Assembly (NCBI RefSeq): GCF_030697375.1
Contig: NZ_JAUYQD010000022.1
Coordinates: 1 to 64,000 of the forward strand
Length of the DNA: 64,000 bases
DNA from: Rhodoferax sp.
Lineage (GTDB): Bacteria > Pseudomonadota > Gammaproteobacteria > Burkholderiales > Burkholderiaceae_C
Direction: 5' to 3'
In this document: piece after piece, positions 17,727 to 27,336 of the stretch
Position numbering within the stretch: the first letter of the stretch is position 1
Layout of the letters: each line of letters starts with the position of its first letter
Position numbers and translations under genes: made by a program
The notes under the pieces: model-generated
What the model was told of the DNA's origin: nothing
Seen by the model: only the letters and a program-made list of their open reading frames with translations
Databases searched by the model: none

Positions 17727-18866
17727 TTATTCCGTGAGGCTGGGGTTGGGAGAGGATTGCGGCGTGTGCATGGGGCGCAGTTCGTGGTGCAGCACCAGCG
17801 CGGCGGCGCCCACGGCCGAGGCCTGCAGCCCGTACCGGGCGGTGCGCACGGGTGGGGGCGCCATGCCTGCACTGCGGGCATAGGCCTGCAGGGTTTGCGT
17901 GGCGGTGGCCACGATGGACGGGTACCGTTCACACGACGGGCCGCCCACCACCAGCACGCTGGGGTTGAAGGTGGTCCACAGGTTTTGCAGCACCACGCCC
18001 AAGTAGCGCCCGCCCTGCGCGGGCTCGGCCAACTGGTCCAGGGCGCGTGCGCCAAAAAAGGTTTCGGCGCAGCCCCTGCGGCCGCAGGAACACAAAGGCC
18101 CGTCGATCTGCAAAATGCTGTGGCCAATTTCGCCCGCCATGCCCTGCATACCAGTGAACAGGCGGTCGTTGAGCACAATGCCCGCGCCCACACCCGCGCC
18201 GCAGGTGACAAAGATGAGGGACGCGTGGGCATCGCCTTCGAGGAATTCGTATTCGCTCAGCGCGGCGGTGTCCGCTTCATTTTGCACATGCACGGCCAGC
18301 GGCGGCAGGCCCGCCTGGGCCAGGGCGGTAGTGATGAGGGGCTGGAAATCCACATTGCGCCAGCCCAGGTTGGGGGCAAAACGCAGCATGCCCGTGGCCT
18401 CGTCAAAGGCGCCCGGCAGGCCCACACCCACGCCAAATACCTGCACCTGCTGTTGTCCCAATTGGGCATGCGCGCGCGCCACCAACTGGGCGGCCTGGTG
18501 GCAGACCGCTTGCGGGCTGGTGCCCAGCAGGGGTTCTTCCATGGAGCAAAACACCTGCCCGGTGAGGGACACCCCCACCACGCGCAAGGCCTCCACGGCC
18601 ACCTCCACGCCAATCATGCCGCGCGTGCGGCCGTCCAGTTGCAAGGGGGTGGACGGGCGGCCCATGCCCGCAGCTGCGGTGACGTCGTCCTCGGTCAACC
18701 AGCCCTCCTCGATCAGCTCGCGCACCAGCAGGCTCACGGTGGACTTGGTCAGCCCGCTGGCCTGCGCCAACTGCGCCCGGGACAGGCCGGGGCGGCTGCG
18801 CAGCAGGCGCAAGAGCACGCTGCGGTTGATGCGTTTGACAAGTTGTTGGTCGCCGGTGGTTTTCAT
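17727..18866 (-). CDS. xylR: ROK-family transcriptional repressor of the xylose operon
   Basis: The product is 379 residues. An N-terminal winged HTH (LSRAQLAQASGLTKSTVSLLVREL) is followed by a ROK sugar-kinase-like domain with the zinc motif CSCGRRGCAE (about residue 255) and GAGVGAGIVLN. ROK XylR repressors release operator DNA on binding xylose. Being inside the xyl operon between the transporter and catabolic genes implies autoregulation. Two inverted repeats upstream of xylF are candidate binding sites. Confidence 0.9.
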   Translation of the reverse strand: MKTTGDQQLVKRINRSVLLRLLRSRPGLSRAQLAQASGLTKSTVSLLVRELIEEGWLTEDDVTAAAGMGRPSTPLQLDGRTRGMIGVEVAVEALRVVGVSLTGQVFCSMEEPLLGTSPQAVCHQAAQLVARAHAQLGQQQVQVFGVGVGLPGAFDEATGMLRFAPNLGWRNVDFQPLITTALAQAGLPPLAVHVQNEADTAALSEYEFLEGDAHASLIFVTCGAGVGAGIVLNDRLFTGMQGMAGEIGHSILQIDGPLCSCGRRGCAETFFGARALDQLAEPAQGGRYLGVVLQNLWTTFNPSVLVVGGPSCERYPSIVATATQTLQAYARSAGMAPPPVRTARYGLQASAVGAAALVLHHELRPMHTPQSSPNPSLTE

Positions 18867-18888
18867 GGTGTTGGAAGCGGCGCAGCAC

Positions 18889-19668
18889 TCACAGGCTGTG
18901 GGTCTGCGTTTTGCCTTCGGGTTGTTTGCCAGCGATGATCATGCCAAGAACTTCGTCCTCGGTGACATCGGCGGTGCGGTAGCTACCCACCAATTTGCCG
19001 TTTTTCATGACCGCCAGTCGGTCGCTCAGGCCAAACACGTCGGGCATGTCGTGGGTGATCAGGAAAATGCCCACGCCCTCGGCCTTGAGCTGGCGCACCA
19101 GCTGGCCCACCATCGCGGTTTCCTCGGGGCCCAGCGCGGCCGTGGGCTCGTCCATGATGAGGATCTTGGCGTTGAAGTAAATCGCCCGCGAAATCGCCAC
19201 CACCTGGCGCTGCCCGCCCGAGAGGCGGCGCACGGGGGTGCGCACGTTTTTGAAGTTCTTGTTCAGCCGCAGGAACACCTTGCGGGCGTGGGAGTCCATG
19301 CGGTGGTCGTCCAGCGTGTTCCAGCGGGTGAGCAGCTCGCGGCCTAAAAACAGATTGGCCACGGCGTCCAGGTTGTCGGCCAGCGCCAGGGTCTGGTAGA
19401 TGGACTCGATGCCGCAGCGTTGCGCGTCCACCGGGGTGCGGATGTGGGCCTTCTCGCCGTTGATCAGCACCTCGCCGCTGTCGATGGGGTAGGCACCGGC
19501 CAGCATTTTCATCAGGGTGGATTTTCCGGCGCCGTTGTGCCCCAGCAGGGCCACCACTTCGCCGGGGTAGAGCGTGAGGCTCACATCGTCCACGGCCTGC
19601 ACGCCGCCAAAGGCTTTGCCGATCTGGCGCATCTCCACCAGCGCCTGAGGTGTATTCACGGTGCTCAT
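18889..19668 (-). CDS. xylG: Xylose ABC transporter ATP-binding protein (single-domain)
   Basis: A 259-residue single ABC domain: Walker [10 protein letters not shown], signature [14 protein letters not shown], Walker [13 protein letters not shown] and switch region LITHDMP. E. coli XylG has two ABC domains (about 510 residues); this is the half-size form found in many proteobacteria, expected to dimerise. Its start overlaps the xylH stop by 4 bp. Function is assigned from the operon context with xylF and xylH. Confidence 0.92.
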   Translation of the reverse strand: MSTVNTPQALVEMRQIGKAFGGVQAVDDVSLTLYPGEVVALLGHNGAGKSTLMKMLAGAYPIDSGEVLINGEKAHIRTPVDAQRCGIESIYQTLALADNLDAVANLFLGRELLTRWNTLDDHRMDSHARKVFLRLNKNFKNVRTPVRRLSGGQRQVVAISRAIYFNAKILIMDEPTAALGPEETAMVGQLVRQLKAEGVGIFLITHDMPDVFGLSDRLAVMKNGKLVGSYRTADVTEDEVLGMIIAGKQPEGKTQTHSL

Positions 19669-20855
19669 ACGGTGTCTCCTGTCAGGCGGCGGTACATCAC
19701 ATCGAACACCACGGCGGCAATCAGCACCTGGCCAATGATCACGTAGCGCACCCCAATCGACACGTCGAGCAGCAGCATGCCGCTGTCAATGCTTTGCATG
19801 ATGAGCGCTCCCAAGACGGAGCCCAGAATGGAGCCGCTGCCCCCGGCCAGCGCGGTGCCGCCAATCACGGCGGCGGCAATCACGTACAGCTCCATGCTGG
19901 AGCCCAGCGAGTTGGTGCCCGCGTTCAGCCGGGCAATGGACACCATGGCCGCGATGGTGATGAGCACGCCCATCAGCGCAAACAGCATGAGGGTCACGCG
20001 GCGCACCGGAATACCCACCAGCGCCGCGGCCTCGGGGTTGCCGCCCATGGCGAACACATAGCGGCCAAAGCGGGTGCGGTGCACGATGAAGGACAAAACC
20101 AGGGCTACGGCCGCCCAGATCAGCACCGGAATCGGCACGCCCTGCGGTGCGTCCTTGCTGGGGATTTGGTAGGCGTTCATGGCGGCTACAAAGGCCAGCA
20201 CGATGGCCACCGGCACCAGCACCAGGGCCGCGTCCAGCCACAGCGGGTTGTTGGGCACCTCGTAAGACGCCTTGGCGCGGCGTTTGGCCCAGCTTTGCGC
20301 CGCCAGGGCCAGCACCACGAGTCCCGCCAGCAGCCAGCTCGCGCCCACGCCGATGGCGCCGTCAAAACCACCGCCCAGGCGCTGGAAGAAGGCGTCGTTC
20401 ACGGGCTGGGTCTTGCCGTCGGCCACCAAAAAGGCAGCGCCACGGAAGGACATCAGGCCGCCCAGCGTCACCACAAAGGAGGGCACGCCCAGCATGGCCG
20501 TCAGCGCGCCCTGGTAGAGCGACACTGCAATGGCCACCGCCGCCCCGGCCAGGCAGGCCGACACCCAGTGCCAGCCGGCGGTGTACATCAGGGTGGCGAT
20601 CAGCACCCCGACAAAACCCATGACCGAGCCCACCGACAGGTCGATGTGGCGGGCCACGATGACCAGCACCACCACGGTGGCCACCACGCCGACCACGGCG
20701 GTTTGCTGGGCAATGTTGTACAAATTTTCGGGGGACAAAAACAGTCCGCCAGACAGGATGTTGAACACGATGGCAATGGCCGCCAGCACCGTGCCCATCA
20801 TCACCAGGCGCCAATCGATGGCGGCCTGTTTGAGCGAATTCAAAACGGGATTCAC
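19665..20855 (-). CDS. xylH: Xylose ABC transporter permease
   Basis: A 396-residue multi-pass permease, BPD_transp_2 family, with a long hydrophobic profile and XylH-like features: [15 protein letters not shown] near residue 80, [17 protein letters not shown], and [27 protein letters not shown]. The length matches XylH (about 390), which is longer than RbsC-type permeases. It follows xylF after a 105-bp gap containing two hairpins. Confidence 0.94.
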   Translation of the reverse strand: MNPVLNSLKQAAIDWRLVMMGTVLAAIAIVFNILSGGLFLSPENLYNIAQQTAVVGVVATVVVLVIVARHIDLSVGSVMGFVGVLIATLMYTAGWHWVSACLAGAAVAIAVSLYQGALTAMLGVPSFVVTLGGLMSFRGAAFLVADGKTQPVNDAFFQRLGGGFDGAIGVGASWLLAGLVVLALAAQSWAKRRAKASYEVPNNPLWLDAALVLVPVAIVLAFVAAMNAYQIPSKDAPQGVPIPVLIWAAVALVLSFIVHRTRFGRYVFAMGGNPEAAALVGIPVRRVTLMLFALMGVLITIAAMVSIARLNAGTNSLGSSMELYVIAAAVIGGTALAGGSGSILGSVLGALIMQSIDSGMLLLDVSIGVRYVIIGQVLIAAVVFDVMYRRLTGDTV

Positions 20856-20880
20856 ATGCGTTCTCCGCAGGAGGAATAGA

Positions 20881-20937
20881 CACCACGGACTGCCGCAGCC
20901 CGTGGTGGATGGGCTCGCACTACACCAGGAGTGCGAG
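20881..20937 (-). promoter_or_regulatory. Two stem-loops between xylF and xylH
   Basis: CACCACGG / CCGTGGTG (20881-20907) and CTCGCACT / AGTGCGAG (20914-20937) each form perfect 8-bp stems. Neither has a T-run. This placement after a binding-protein gene is typical of mRNA-protecting hairpins that raise the level of binding protein relative to the membrane components. Confidence 0.6.
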
Positions 20938-20960
20938 TGCGCGCGAATGGCGTGCAGGCC

Positions 20961-21980
20961 TTACTTGCAGGCTGCAGGGCCTTTGGCCGCGTCCACACCC
21001 TTGCACAGGTCGTCTTTGGCGATCCAGCCGGCTTTCACCACCAGGTCCAGGTTCTTGGCGCTGACGGGCACCGGTTTGAGGAACTGGGCCTGCAGGGCCA
21101 CCTTCTTCTCGCCACCGCTCCAGGTGGTGGAGCCGTCCACCTTTTTGCCCTGGGCCAGCGTCACGGCGGCCGCGGCCGCGTCGCGGCCCAGGTCGCGGGC
21201 GTCTTTCCAGACCGACACGGTTTGCGAGCCCAGGGCCACGCGGTTCAGCGCCGCATGGTCACCGTCCTGGCCGGAAACCGGGATGCCTTTGAGGCCCTTG
21301 GCGTTCAAAGCCGCGACCACTCCACCGGCGGTGCCGTCATTGGAGGCCACCACCGCGTTGACCTTGCCGCCGGTCTTGGTGAGGATTTGCTCCATGTTCT
21401 TTTGGGCGACTTCAGGCTTCCAGCCCTCGGTGTATTCCTCGCCCACGATTTTGATGTCGCCCTTTTTCACCGCAGCGTCAATGACTTCTTGCTGGCCTGC
21501 GCGCAGGAAGTTGGCATTGGGGTCGGTGGGGGAGCCCTTGATCATCACGTAGTTGCCCTTGGGCTGGGCGGCCAGCACGGCGCGCGCCTGCATGCGGCCC
21601 ACTTCCATGTTGTCAAAGGTGATGTAGAACACGCCGGGTGCCTCGATCAGGCGGTCGTAGGCCACCACGGGAATCTTTTGCTGCTTGGCCTTGTTCACGG
21701 CGGGCAGGATGGCGTCTTTGTCCATGGCCAGAATGATCAGGGCCTTGGCGCCCTTGGCGATCAGGCTGTCAATGTCGGCCAACTGCTTTTCAGGCGAGCC
21801 ACCGGCGTCGGCGCTGATGTAGCTGGCGCCTGTCTTGGCCAGTTGGGTTTTGATGGCGGCCTCGTCGGTTTTCCAGCGCTCTTCCTGAAAATTGGACCAG
21901 CTCACGCCCACCACCTGGGCGAACGCGCCGGCAGCGGCCAGGCCCAGGGATAGGGCAGTCAATGTATTTCGCAATTTCAT
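20961..21980 (-). CDS. xylF: D-xylose ABC transporter periplasmic binding protein
   Basis: The product is 339 residues from ATG 21980 ([13 protein letters not shown]), preceded by GGAGAC; the ORF track's 27 extra codons are not supported. The signal peptide is cleaved near GAFAQ. The body is a type-I sugar-binding fold resembling Xyl[19 protein letters not shown] (family N-terminus), [39 protein letters not shown] and [14 protein letters not shown]. It is the first gene of the xyl operon. Confidence 0.96.
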   Translation of the reverse strand: MKLRNTLTALSLGLAAAGAFAQVVGVSWSNFQEERWKTDEAAIKTQLAKTGASYISADAGGSPEKQLADIDSLIAKGAKALIILAMDKDAILPAVNKAKQQKIPVVAYDRLIEAPGVFYITFDNMEVGRMQARAVLAAQPKGNYVMIKGSPTDPNANFLRAGQQEVIDAAVKKGDIKIVGEEYTEGWKPEVAQKNMEQILTKTGGKVNAVVASNDGTAGGVVAALNAKGLKGIPVSGQDGDHAALNRVALGSQTVSVWKDARDLGRDAAAAAVTLAQGKKVDGSTTWSGGEKKVALQAQFLKPVPVSAKNLDLVVKAGWIAKDDLCKGVDAAKGPAACK

Positions 21981-22077
21981 TTTGTCTCCGTCTAGTGGTG
22001 GCCAATCGTTGGCATGGGTTTGGGAATGAAAGGGCCCGTGTGGGCCATTGCGTTGCAGCACAGGCCATTTGATGTAC

Positions 22078-22098
22078 TTAGTGCGATCAACGAACTAA
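22078..22098. promoter_or_regulatory. Inverted repeat TTAGT-N11-ACTAA, candidate XylR operator 1
   Basis: The site (TTAGTGCG...CGAACTAA) lies 98 bp upstream of the xylF ATG. ROK-type XylR operators characteristically begin TTAGT and end ACTAA. A second related site is 45 bp further upstream. Confidence 0.6.
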
Positions 22099-22142
22099 TT
22101 GTCTCTGTGTTTTTCTGCATCGGTATTAGGGCAAACCCGACA

Positions 22143-22163
22143 TAGTTTGTTAATCGAACTTAG
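22143..22163. promoter_or_regulatory. Inverted repeat AGTTTG-N5-CGAACT, candidate XylR operator 2
   Basis: TAGTTTGTTAATCGAACTTAG pairs AGTT.G with C.AACT and shares the (T)AGTT(C/T)G half-site with operator 1. Two spaced copies could allow looping or cooperative repression. Confidence 0.5.
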
Positions 22164-22207
22164 TTGGTGTGTAAATGGCTAATCGACCAGCAGATGCAGC
22201 TGCGTAG

Positions 22208-22805
22208 GCCTCCCAGACTTTGGGGTGCGATTCCAACTTCCAATTTCCAATTTCCGAACTTCCGGTCCCCACTCCCCCCAACCCCCTCGCCCCGCCGGGC
22301 GAGGGGGAGTTAACACGGACAGCCGATTTGATTGCGTCGCACCGAATACGCAATCACTGGCGAAATGTTGCCCACGGCTTTGCAGTACCTGGGCTTTTCG
22401 CATGGGGTCGTAGTCAACGGCTCAGACCTGGCGTGCCAACGGCGGCCAGCTGCGCGGCCGCTCGACCCATCGAACACCCCCAGCCCTCGCCCCTCGCCCC
22501 ACACGCCGCACCCGCTTTACCGTAGAACCCAGCCATAGCTGCTGGCGCGCAGCCGCCAGCCTTGTGCGCGCCAACGATGCGGATGAACCTACGACCGCCG
22601 GTGCAAAACCTCCACCAACCACACCATTGGAAACACCCCGACCGTAATTCCGTATTCGGCGCACGGCCACCAAATCGGCTGTTGAGCTCCCCCTCGCCCG
22701 GCGGGGCGAGGGGGTTGGGGGGAGTGGGGACCGGAAGTTCAGAAGTCGGAAGTTCGGAAGTTGGAAGTTGGAAGTTGGAAGTTGGAATCGCCTCCCAGAC
22801 TTTGC
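22208..22805. repeat. Large inverted repeat (arms of about 140-155 bp) with GGAAGTT tandem repeats
   Basis: The left arm (about 22208-22350) and right arm (about 22651-22805) are reverse complements over most of their length. They share the CCTCCCAGACTTTG end, the GGAAGTTGGAAGTTGG array (longer in the right arm), the CCCCCTCGCCCGGCGGGG hairpin and an AAATCGGCTG / CGTATTCGG inner part. About 300 bp of non-coding sequence separates them. Nothing else recognisable lies between xylF and the permease gene at 22860. GC-rich hairpins of this kind recur in many proteobacterial genomes. Confidence 0.75.
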
Positions 22806-22859
22806 GGGAAAGCGGCGTGCGCTGCGCCAGCACGTACCGGTTTACGCTAAGGTAGCGCC

Positions 22860-25397
22860 ATGACTCTCTCTTTTTGGCGCCTGGGCTGGCGCACCCTGTG
22901 GCGTGATATACGGTCTGGCGATTTGCGGCTGGTGATTGTGGCGGTCACCCTGGCGGTGGCCGCGCTCACCGCCGTGGGCTTTTTTGCGGACCGGCTCAAG
23001 GGCGGTTTGCAGCGCGATGCCCGCCAGTTGCTGGGCGGCGACGCGGTGGTGTCCAGCGACAACCCCACGCCCGAGGCTTTTGAGGCCAAGGCGCGGGCTC
23101 TGGGCCTGTCGGTGGTGCAGACCATGGGATTCCCCACCATGGCGCGCGCCAGCGACGCCCAGGGTGGGGCGGCCAAACTGGTCGCCCTGAAAGTGGTGGA
23201 GCCGGGCTACCCCTTGCGCGGTGCGCTGCGGGTGGCCAGCAGCCCTGAAGCACCTGACACCCTGACCCACAACATCCCCGCGCCGGGCCAGGCCTGGGTG
23301 GATGCGTCGCTGCTGGACGCCCTGGGCCTGAAGGTGGGCGACGCGCTGCTTCTGGGCGACAGCCGGTTCACCGTGGGCGCCATCGTCGTGAACGAGCCCG
23401 ACCGGGGCGCGGGATTCATGAACTTTGCCCCTCGGGTGATGGTGCACCGCGCCGACATTGCCGCCACCGGGCTGATCCAGCCCGCCAGCCGCCTGAACTA
23501 CCGCATGGCCGTGGCCGGTGAGGATGTTGCGGTGAAGGTGTTTGTGGACTGGGCGGATGCACAAGTCAAGGCCAATGCCAGCCAGGGCGAACGCGCGGTG
23601 CGTGGGGTGCGGGTGGAGTCGCTGCAAAGTGGCCGCCCCGAGATGAGCCAGACGCTGGACCGCGCCGAAAAATTCTTGAGCCTGGTGGCCTTGCTGGCGG
23701 CCTTGCTCAGTGCGGTGGCGGTAGCGCTGGCGGCACGGGCCTTTGCCGCCAGCCACCTGGACGACTGCGCCATGCTGCGGGTGCTGGGCCTGAGCCAGCG
23801 CACCATTGCCTCGGCGTATGCCTATGAGTTTGGGCTGGTGGGCTTGTTTTCCAGCGGTCTGGGGGTGTTGATCGGCTACGGGGTGCACTATATTTTTGTG
23901 CTTCTGCTGGCGGGGCTGGTGGACTCCGCCTTGCCTGCGGCCACGGTGTGGCCGGTGCTGCTGGGCATGGGCATGGGCATGACCCTGTTGTTTGCTTTTG
24001 GCTTGCCGCCGGTGCTGCAGTTGGCACAGGTGCCGCCCTTGCGGGTGATTCGCCGCGACGTGGGCAACCTGCGGCCCGCCTCGCTGGGGGTGCTGGCACT
24101 GGGCGTGGCCGGTTTTGCCGCCTTGCTGCTGGCCGCCAGCAGCGATCTGAAACTGGGCTTGATTGCGGTGGGCGGTTTTGCCGCTGCGGTGCTGGTGTTT
24201 GCGGCGCTGAGTTGGGTGGCGGTGAAGCTTTTGCGCATGAGTGTGAATGAGAGCACGGCGCCGCGCTGGCTGGTGCTGGCCACGCGGCAAATGTCCGCCC
24301 GCCCGGCCTACACCGTGGTGCAGGTGAGTGCCTTGTCGGTGGGCCTGCTGGCCCTGGTGCTGCTGGTGTTGCTGCGCACCGATTTGATCAGCAGCTGGCG
24401 CAAGGCCACACCACCGGATGCCCCCAACCGCTTTGTCATCAACGTCATGCCGGAACAGTCGGACGCCTTCCAGAAAGCGCTGACCCAGGGAGGCGTGGCC
24501 AAGTTTGACTGGTACCCCATGATCCGTGGCCGGCTGGTGGCCGTAAACGGGCGCGTGGTCACGCCGGACGACTTTGAGGAGGACCGCGCCAAGCGCCTGG
24601 TGGATCGGGAGTTCAACCTGTCCCACAGCGCCATTCAACCCGCCAACAACGCCATCGTGGCGGGCCGGTGGACCGATGAAGAGCCGGACGCCATCAGCGT
24701 GGAGGAGGGCATTGCCAAGACGCTGAACCTGGCACTGGGCGACACCCTGCGATTTGACATCGGCGGCGTGCAGACCGAGTCGCGCATCAGCTCCCTGCGC
24801 AAGGTGGACTGGGGGTCCATGCGGGCCAACTTTTTTGTGATGTACCCGGTGAGCCGCCTGGAGAATGTGCCCGCCACCTTCATGGGCGCGTTCAAAGCCC
24901 CCGCGACCAAGGGCTTTGACAATGCGCTGGTGCACCAGTTTCCCAATGTCACCAATGTGGACATGAGCACCACCATCGGCCAGATCCAGCGGGTGCTGGA
25001 CCAGGTCATCCGGGCGGTGGAATTTTTGTTTGGCTTCACCCTGGCCGCGGGTCTGGTGGTGCTGTTTGCGGCCGTGACCGCCACCCGGGAGGAGCGCGCG
25101 CGCGAATTCGCCATCATGCGGGCCGTGGGTGCGCGGGGCAGTCTGTTGCGCCAGGTGCAGCGCGCCGAGTTGGCGGGCGTGGGTTTGTTGGCCGGATTTT
25201 TGGCCTCGGTGGTGGCCGCTGCCGTGGGCTGGGCGCTGGCGCGCTACGTGTTTGAGTTTGAATGGGCGGTGTCGCTGTGGGTGCCCTTGCTGGGGGCGCT
25301 GGCCGGAGCGGTGCTGGCGCTGGCTGCGGGCTGGTGGGGCTTGCGCGATGTGCTGCGCCGCCCGGTGGTGGAGACGCTGCGCCGTGCCGCATCGTGA
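22860..25397 (+). CDS. YbbP-like FtsX-family ABC transporter permease
   Basis: An 845-residue membrane protein. There is one N-terminal membrane segment (about residues 22-42), a large extracytoplasmic domain (about 45-260), an FtsX block of three segments (about 275-400) followed by further hydrophobic segments to about 510, a second external domain and a final three-segment FtsX block at the C-terminus (FGFTLAAGLVVLFAAV... LLGALAGAVLALAAGWW). This is the layout of YbbP/MacB-type mechanotransmission permeases. The usual partner ATPase gene (ybbA) and tesA are not adjacent, so the ATPase must be encoded elsewhere. The ATG is preceded by only a weak ribosome site. Confidence 0.87.
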   Translation: MTLSFWRLGWRTLWRDIRSGDLRLVIVAVTLAVAALTAVGFFADRLKGGLQRDARQLLGGDAVVSSDNPTPEAFEAKARALGLSVVQTMGFPTMARASDAQGGAAKLVALKVVEPGYPLRGALRVASSPEAPDTLTHNIPAPGQAWVDASLLDALGLKVGDALLLGDSRFTVGAIVVNEPDRGAGFMNFAPRVMVHRADIAATGLIQPASRLNYRMAVAGEDVAVKVFVDWADAQVKANASQGERAVRGVRVESLQSGRPEMSQTLDRAEKFLSLVALLAALLSAVAVALAARAFAASHLDDCAMLRVLGLSQRTIASAYAYEFGLVGLFSSGLGVLIGYGVHYIFVLLLAGLVDSALPAATVWPVLLGMGMGMTLLFAFGLPPVLQLAQVPPLRVIRRDVGNLRPASLGVLALGVAGFAALLLAASSDLKLGLIAVGGFAAAVLVFAALSWVAVKLLRMSVNESTAPRWLVLATRQMSARPAYTVVQVSALSVGLLALVLLVLLRTDLISSWRKATPPDAPNRFVINVMPEQSDAFQKALTQGGVAKFDWYPMIRGRLVAVNGRVVTPDDFEEDRAKRLVDREFNLSHSAIQPANNAIVAGRWTDEEPDAISVEEGIAKTLNLALGDTLRFDIGGVQTESRISSLRKVDWGSMRANFFVMYPVSRLENVPATFMGAFKAPATKGFDNALVHQFPNVTNVDMSTTIGQIQRVLDQVIRAVEFLFGFTLAAGLVVLFAAVTATREERAREFAIMRAVGARGSLLRQVQRAELAGVGLLAGFLASVVAAAVGWALARYVFEFEWAVSLWVPLLGALAGAVLALAAGWWGLRDVLRRPVVETLRRAAS

Positions 25398-25474
25398 CCC
25401 AGGGTTATTAGTTCAGTTGTCACATTTCCGTTGCTACACTTGCTTACAACTCAGCTACCCATCCCACGTTCAAC

Positions 25475-25966
25475 ATGTCGGACACAACCCAAGTACACGC
25501 TGCAGAGTCGAGCAGCGGTGGCAGTGAATCCCTCAAGGCTTTTCGTGCAATTTTGGCGGCAGAAGCTGCTGCAGGCATAGCGCATCCCAAATCCGTTGAC
25601 ACAGCCGCCCTTCTGAAATCGGAAGGAGCCGCTTCCGCGAAGACCGGTATCGAGGCGCGGGCCGCCGAACGCAAGCTGGTGAACGGGCGCGTCCGGGTCA
25701 CGCTGGGCGGCGGCACGGTGATCATGGGGAAAATGCTGGATGTGTCCATGCTGGGGGCCTCGCTGATGCTGGAGGACTTGCTGGCGGTCAAGAAAACCTG
25801 CACCCTGGACTGCGACATCTTCCACAGCGGAAAACGCTATGTGTTTTTCGTGCCTGCTTTGTCGGTCCACGCGGTGCTGGTCAGCGGCAAGGGTTTCAAG
25901 GTGGGTTTTCAGTTTGGGCCGCGCACACCCGCCGCAACCCAAACCCTGGAAGACCTTTTGCGCTGA
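25475..25966 (+). CDS. PilZ-domain c-di-GMP-binding protein
   Basis: A 163-residue cytoplasmic protein. Residues 1-58 are Ala/Ser-rich and probably flexible. The PilZ domain follows with both nucleotide-binding motifs: RxxxR at residues 62-66 (RAAER) and DxSxxG at 89-94 (DVSMLG). It should therefore bind cyclic di-GMP. No output domain is attached, so it probably acts as an adaptor. It stands alone between the permease and the PFK gene. Confidence 0.85.
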   Translation: MSDTTQVHAAESSSGGSESLKAFRAILAAEAAAGIAHPKSVDTAALLKSEGAASAKTGIEARAAERKLVNGRVRVTLGGGTVIMGKMLDVSMLGASLMLEDLLAVKKTCTLDCDIFHSGKRYVFFVPALSVHAVLVSGKGFKVGFQFGPRTPAATQTLEDLLR

Positions 25967-25990
25967 TCCTGCAAGGGCGGACGCTGCGGT

Positions 25991-27211
25991 CTACCGCCCC
26001 GTTTTCAGCACCTTGGCCACCGGGTTGTGGCGCAGCCGGAACGCATCGGGCATGCCTGAGCCCAGCAGCGGGCGCAAGTACATCCTGAAGGCATCCGTCA
26101 CGTCGGTGCCGCTGGCGGCAATGAATTCGTCCTCCATCACCCGCGTCTTGCCCGCCACGGCGTTCAGGGGCAGCAGCTCATAGTCGGCCGAGTAAAAGCC
26201 GGTGCGCTTGATGGCCACCGAACCGTCTTTGCCGCCCCACATGGCGTACTGCACGGCTTTTTCGCCCACTTCGCGCGCCTCGCGCTGGTCCACGTCGGAC
26301 ACGCAGCCAATGAATGAGCGCTGCAGGTAGCCAAAAGTGTCGCCCCGCACCCGCTTGATCTGGAGCTTGGCCTTGATCTCCTCGCACAACAAATCGGCCA
26401 GCGCACCGTTGCCCGAGAGTTGCACATTGCCATGGGCATCGTGCTCCAGGTCTTTGGCCAGCAGGCTGGCGATGGGGGTGCCGCTGGCATCGTGCACGCC
26501 TTCGGAGACCGCAATGACGCAGCGGCCATACCGTGCATAGGTGCTTTTGACATCCGCCAAAAACTGCTCCAGCACAAAGGTGCGTTCGGGCAAATAAATC
26601 AGATGCGGACCGTCGTCGGGAAACTTCTTGCCCAGGGCCGAGGCGGCGGTTAAAAAGCCCGCGTGGCGGCCCATGACCACGCCCACATAGACGCCGGGCA
26701 GGGCGGCGTTGTCCAGGTTGGCCCCGGCAAAGGCCTGCGCCACAAAACGCGCCGCCGATGGGTAGCCGGGGGTGTGGTCGTTGCCCACCAGGTCGTTGTC
26801 GATGGTCTTGGGAATGTGGATGGCGCGCAGCGGGTAGGCGGCCTTGCGCGCCTCTTCGCTCACGATGCGTACCGTGTCGGACGAGTCATTGCCGCCGATG
26901 TAAAAAAAATGCTCAATCTGGTGCGCCTGCAGCACCCGAAAAATCTCCTGGCAGTAGGGCAAATCCGGCTTGTCGCGTGTGGAGCCCAGCGCCGAGGAGG
27001 GCGTGTTGGCCACCAGCTCCAGGTTGTGGCGGGTTTCCTGGGTGAGGTCCACAAAGTCTTCGTTCACGATGCCGCGCACGCCATGGCAGGCGCCGTAGAT
27101 GCGCTCGATGCCGCTAAAGCGCCGCGCCTCCAGCGCCACGCCGACCAGCGATTGGTTGATGACGGCGGTGGGGCCGCCCCCTTGGGCGACCAATATTTTT
27201 CCTGATGCCAC
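25991..27211 (-). CDS. 6-phosphofructokinase, probably pyrophosphate-dependent
   Basis: The ORF track starts at 27370, but the conserved N-terminus (KILVAQGGGPTAVINQS) begins after GTG 27211, which has GAGGAAAC 8 bp upstream; that gives 406 residues. Family motifs are GGNDSSDT (nucleotide/phosphate site, where ATP-PFKs have GGDGS), PKTIDNDL (catalytic Asp region) and VVMGRHAGFL. PKTIDND together with the non-Gly residue in GGND points to the PPi-using clade, which would make the step reversible. That is consistent with beta-proteobacteria lacking a classical ATP-PFK. It is divergent from tupB. Confidence 0.9.
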   Translation of the reverse strand: MASGKILVAQGGGPTAVINQSLVGVALEARRFSGIERIYGACHGVRGIVNEDFVDLTQETRHNLELVANTPSSALGSTRDKPDLPYCQEIFRVLQAHQIEHFFYIGGNDSSDTVRIVSEEARKAAYPLRAIHIPKTIDNDLVGNDHTPGYPSAARFVAQAFAGANLDNAALPGVYVGVVMGRHAGFLTAASALGKKFPDDGPHLIYLPERTFVLEQFLADVKSTYARYGRCVIAVSEGVHDASGTPIASLLAKDLEHDAHGNVQLSGNGALADLLCEEIKAKLQIKRVRGDTFGYLQRSFIGCVSDVDQREAREVGEKAVQYAMWGGKDGSVAIKRTGFYSADYELLPLNAVAGKTRVMEDEFIAASGTDVTDAFRMYLRPLLGSGMPDAFRLRHNPVAKVLKTGR

Positions 27212-27336
27212 GGCGTGTTTCCTCAAGTCGAATGGGTGGGACGATGGATGCTTCGATTGTGCCTCTGCTTGGGCTGCGCCGCCCGTGGCAATCCGCAATG
27301 CCATGCCCCGCATGGCGGCGGTGTGATACTTGGCCC

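Noticed and set aside
19650-20879. 409-codon plus ORF opposite xylH
   Set aside because: His/Gln-rich shadow of a membrane permease. The same applies to 15163-16245 opposite xylA and 16303-17625 opposite xylB.
22741-22790. GGAAGTTG array considered as a CRISPR-like repeat
   Set aside because: The units are 7-8 bp head-to-tail with no spacers, so it is a simple tandem repeat inside an inverted-repeat arm.
22842-24935. 697-codon minus-strand ORF opposite the YbbP-like permease
   Set aside because: It is antisense to a protein with clear FtsX architecture. The translation is His/Gln/Gly-rich and low-complexity, as expected of a shadow frame in GC-rich DNA.
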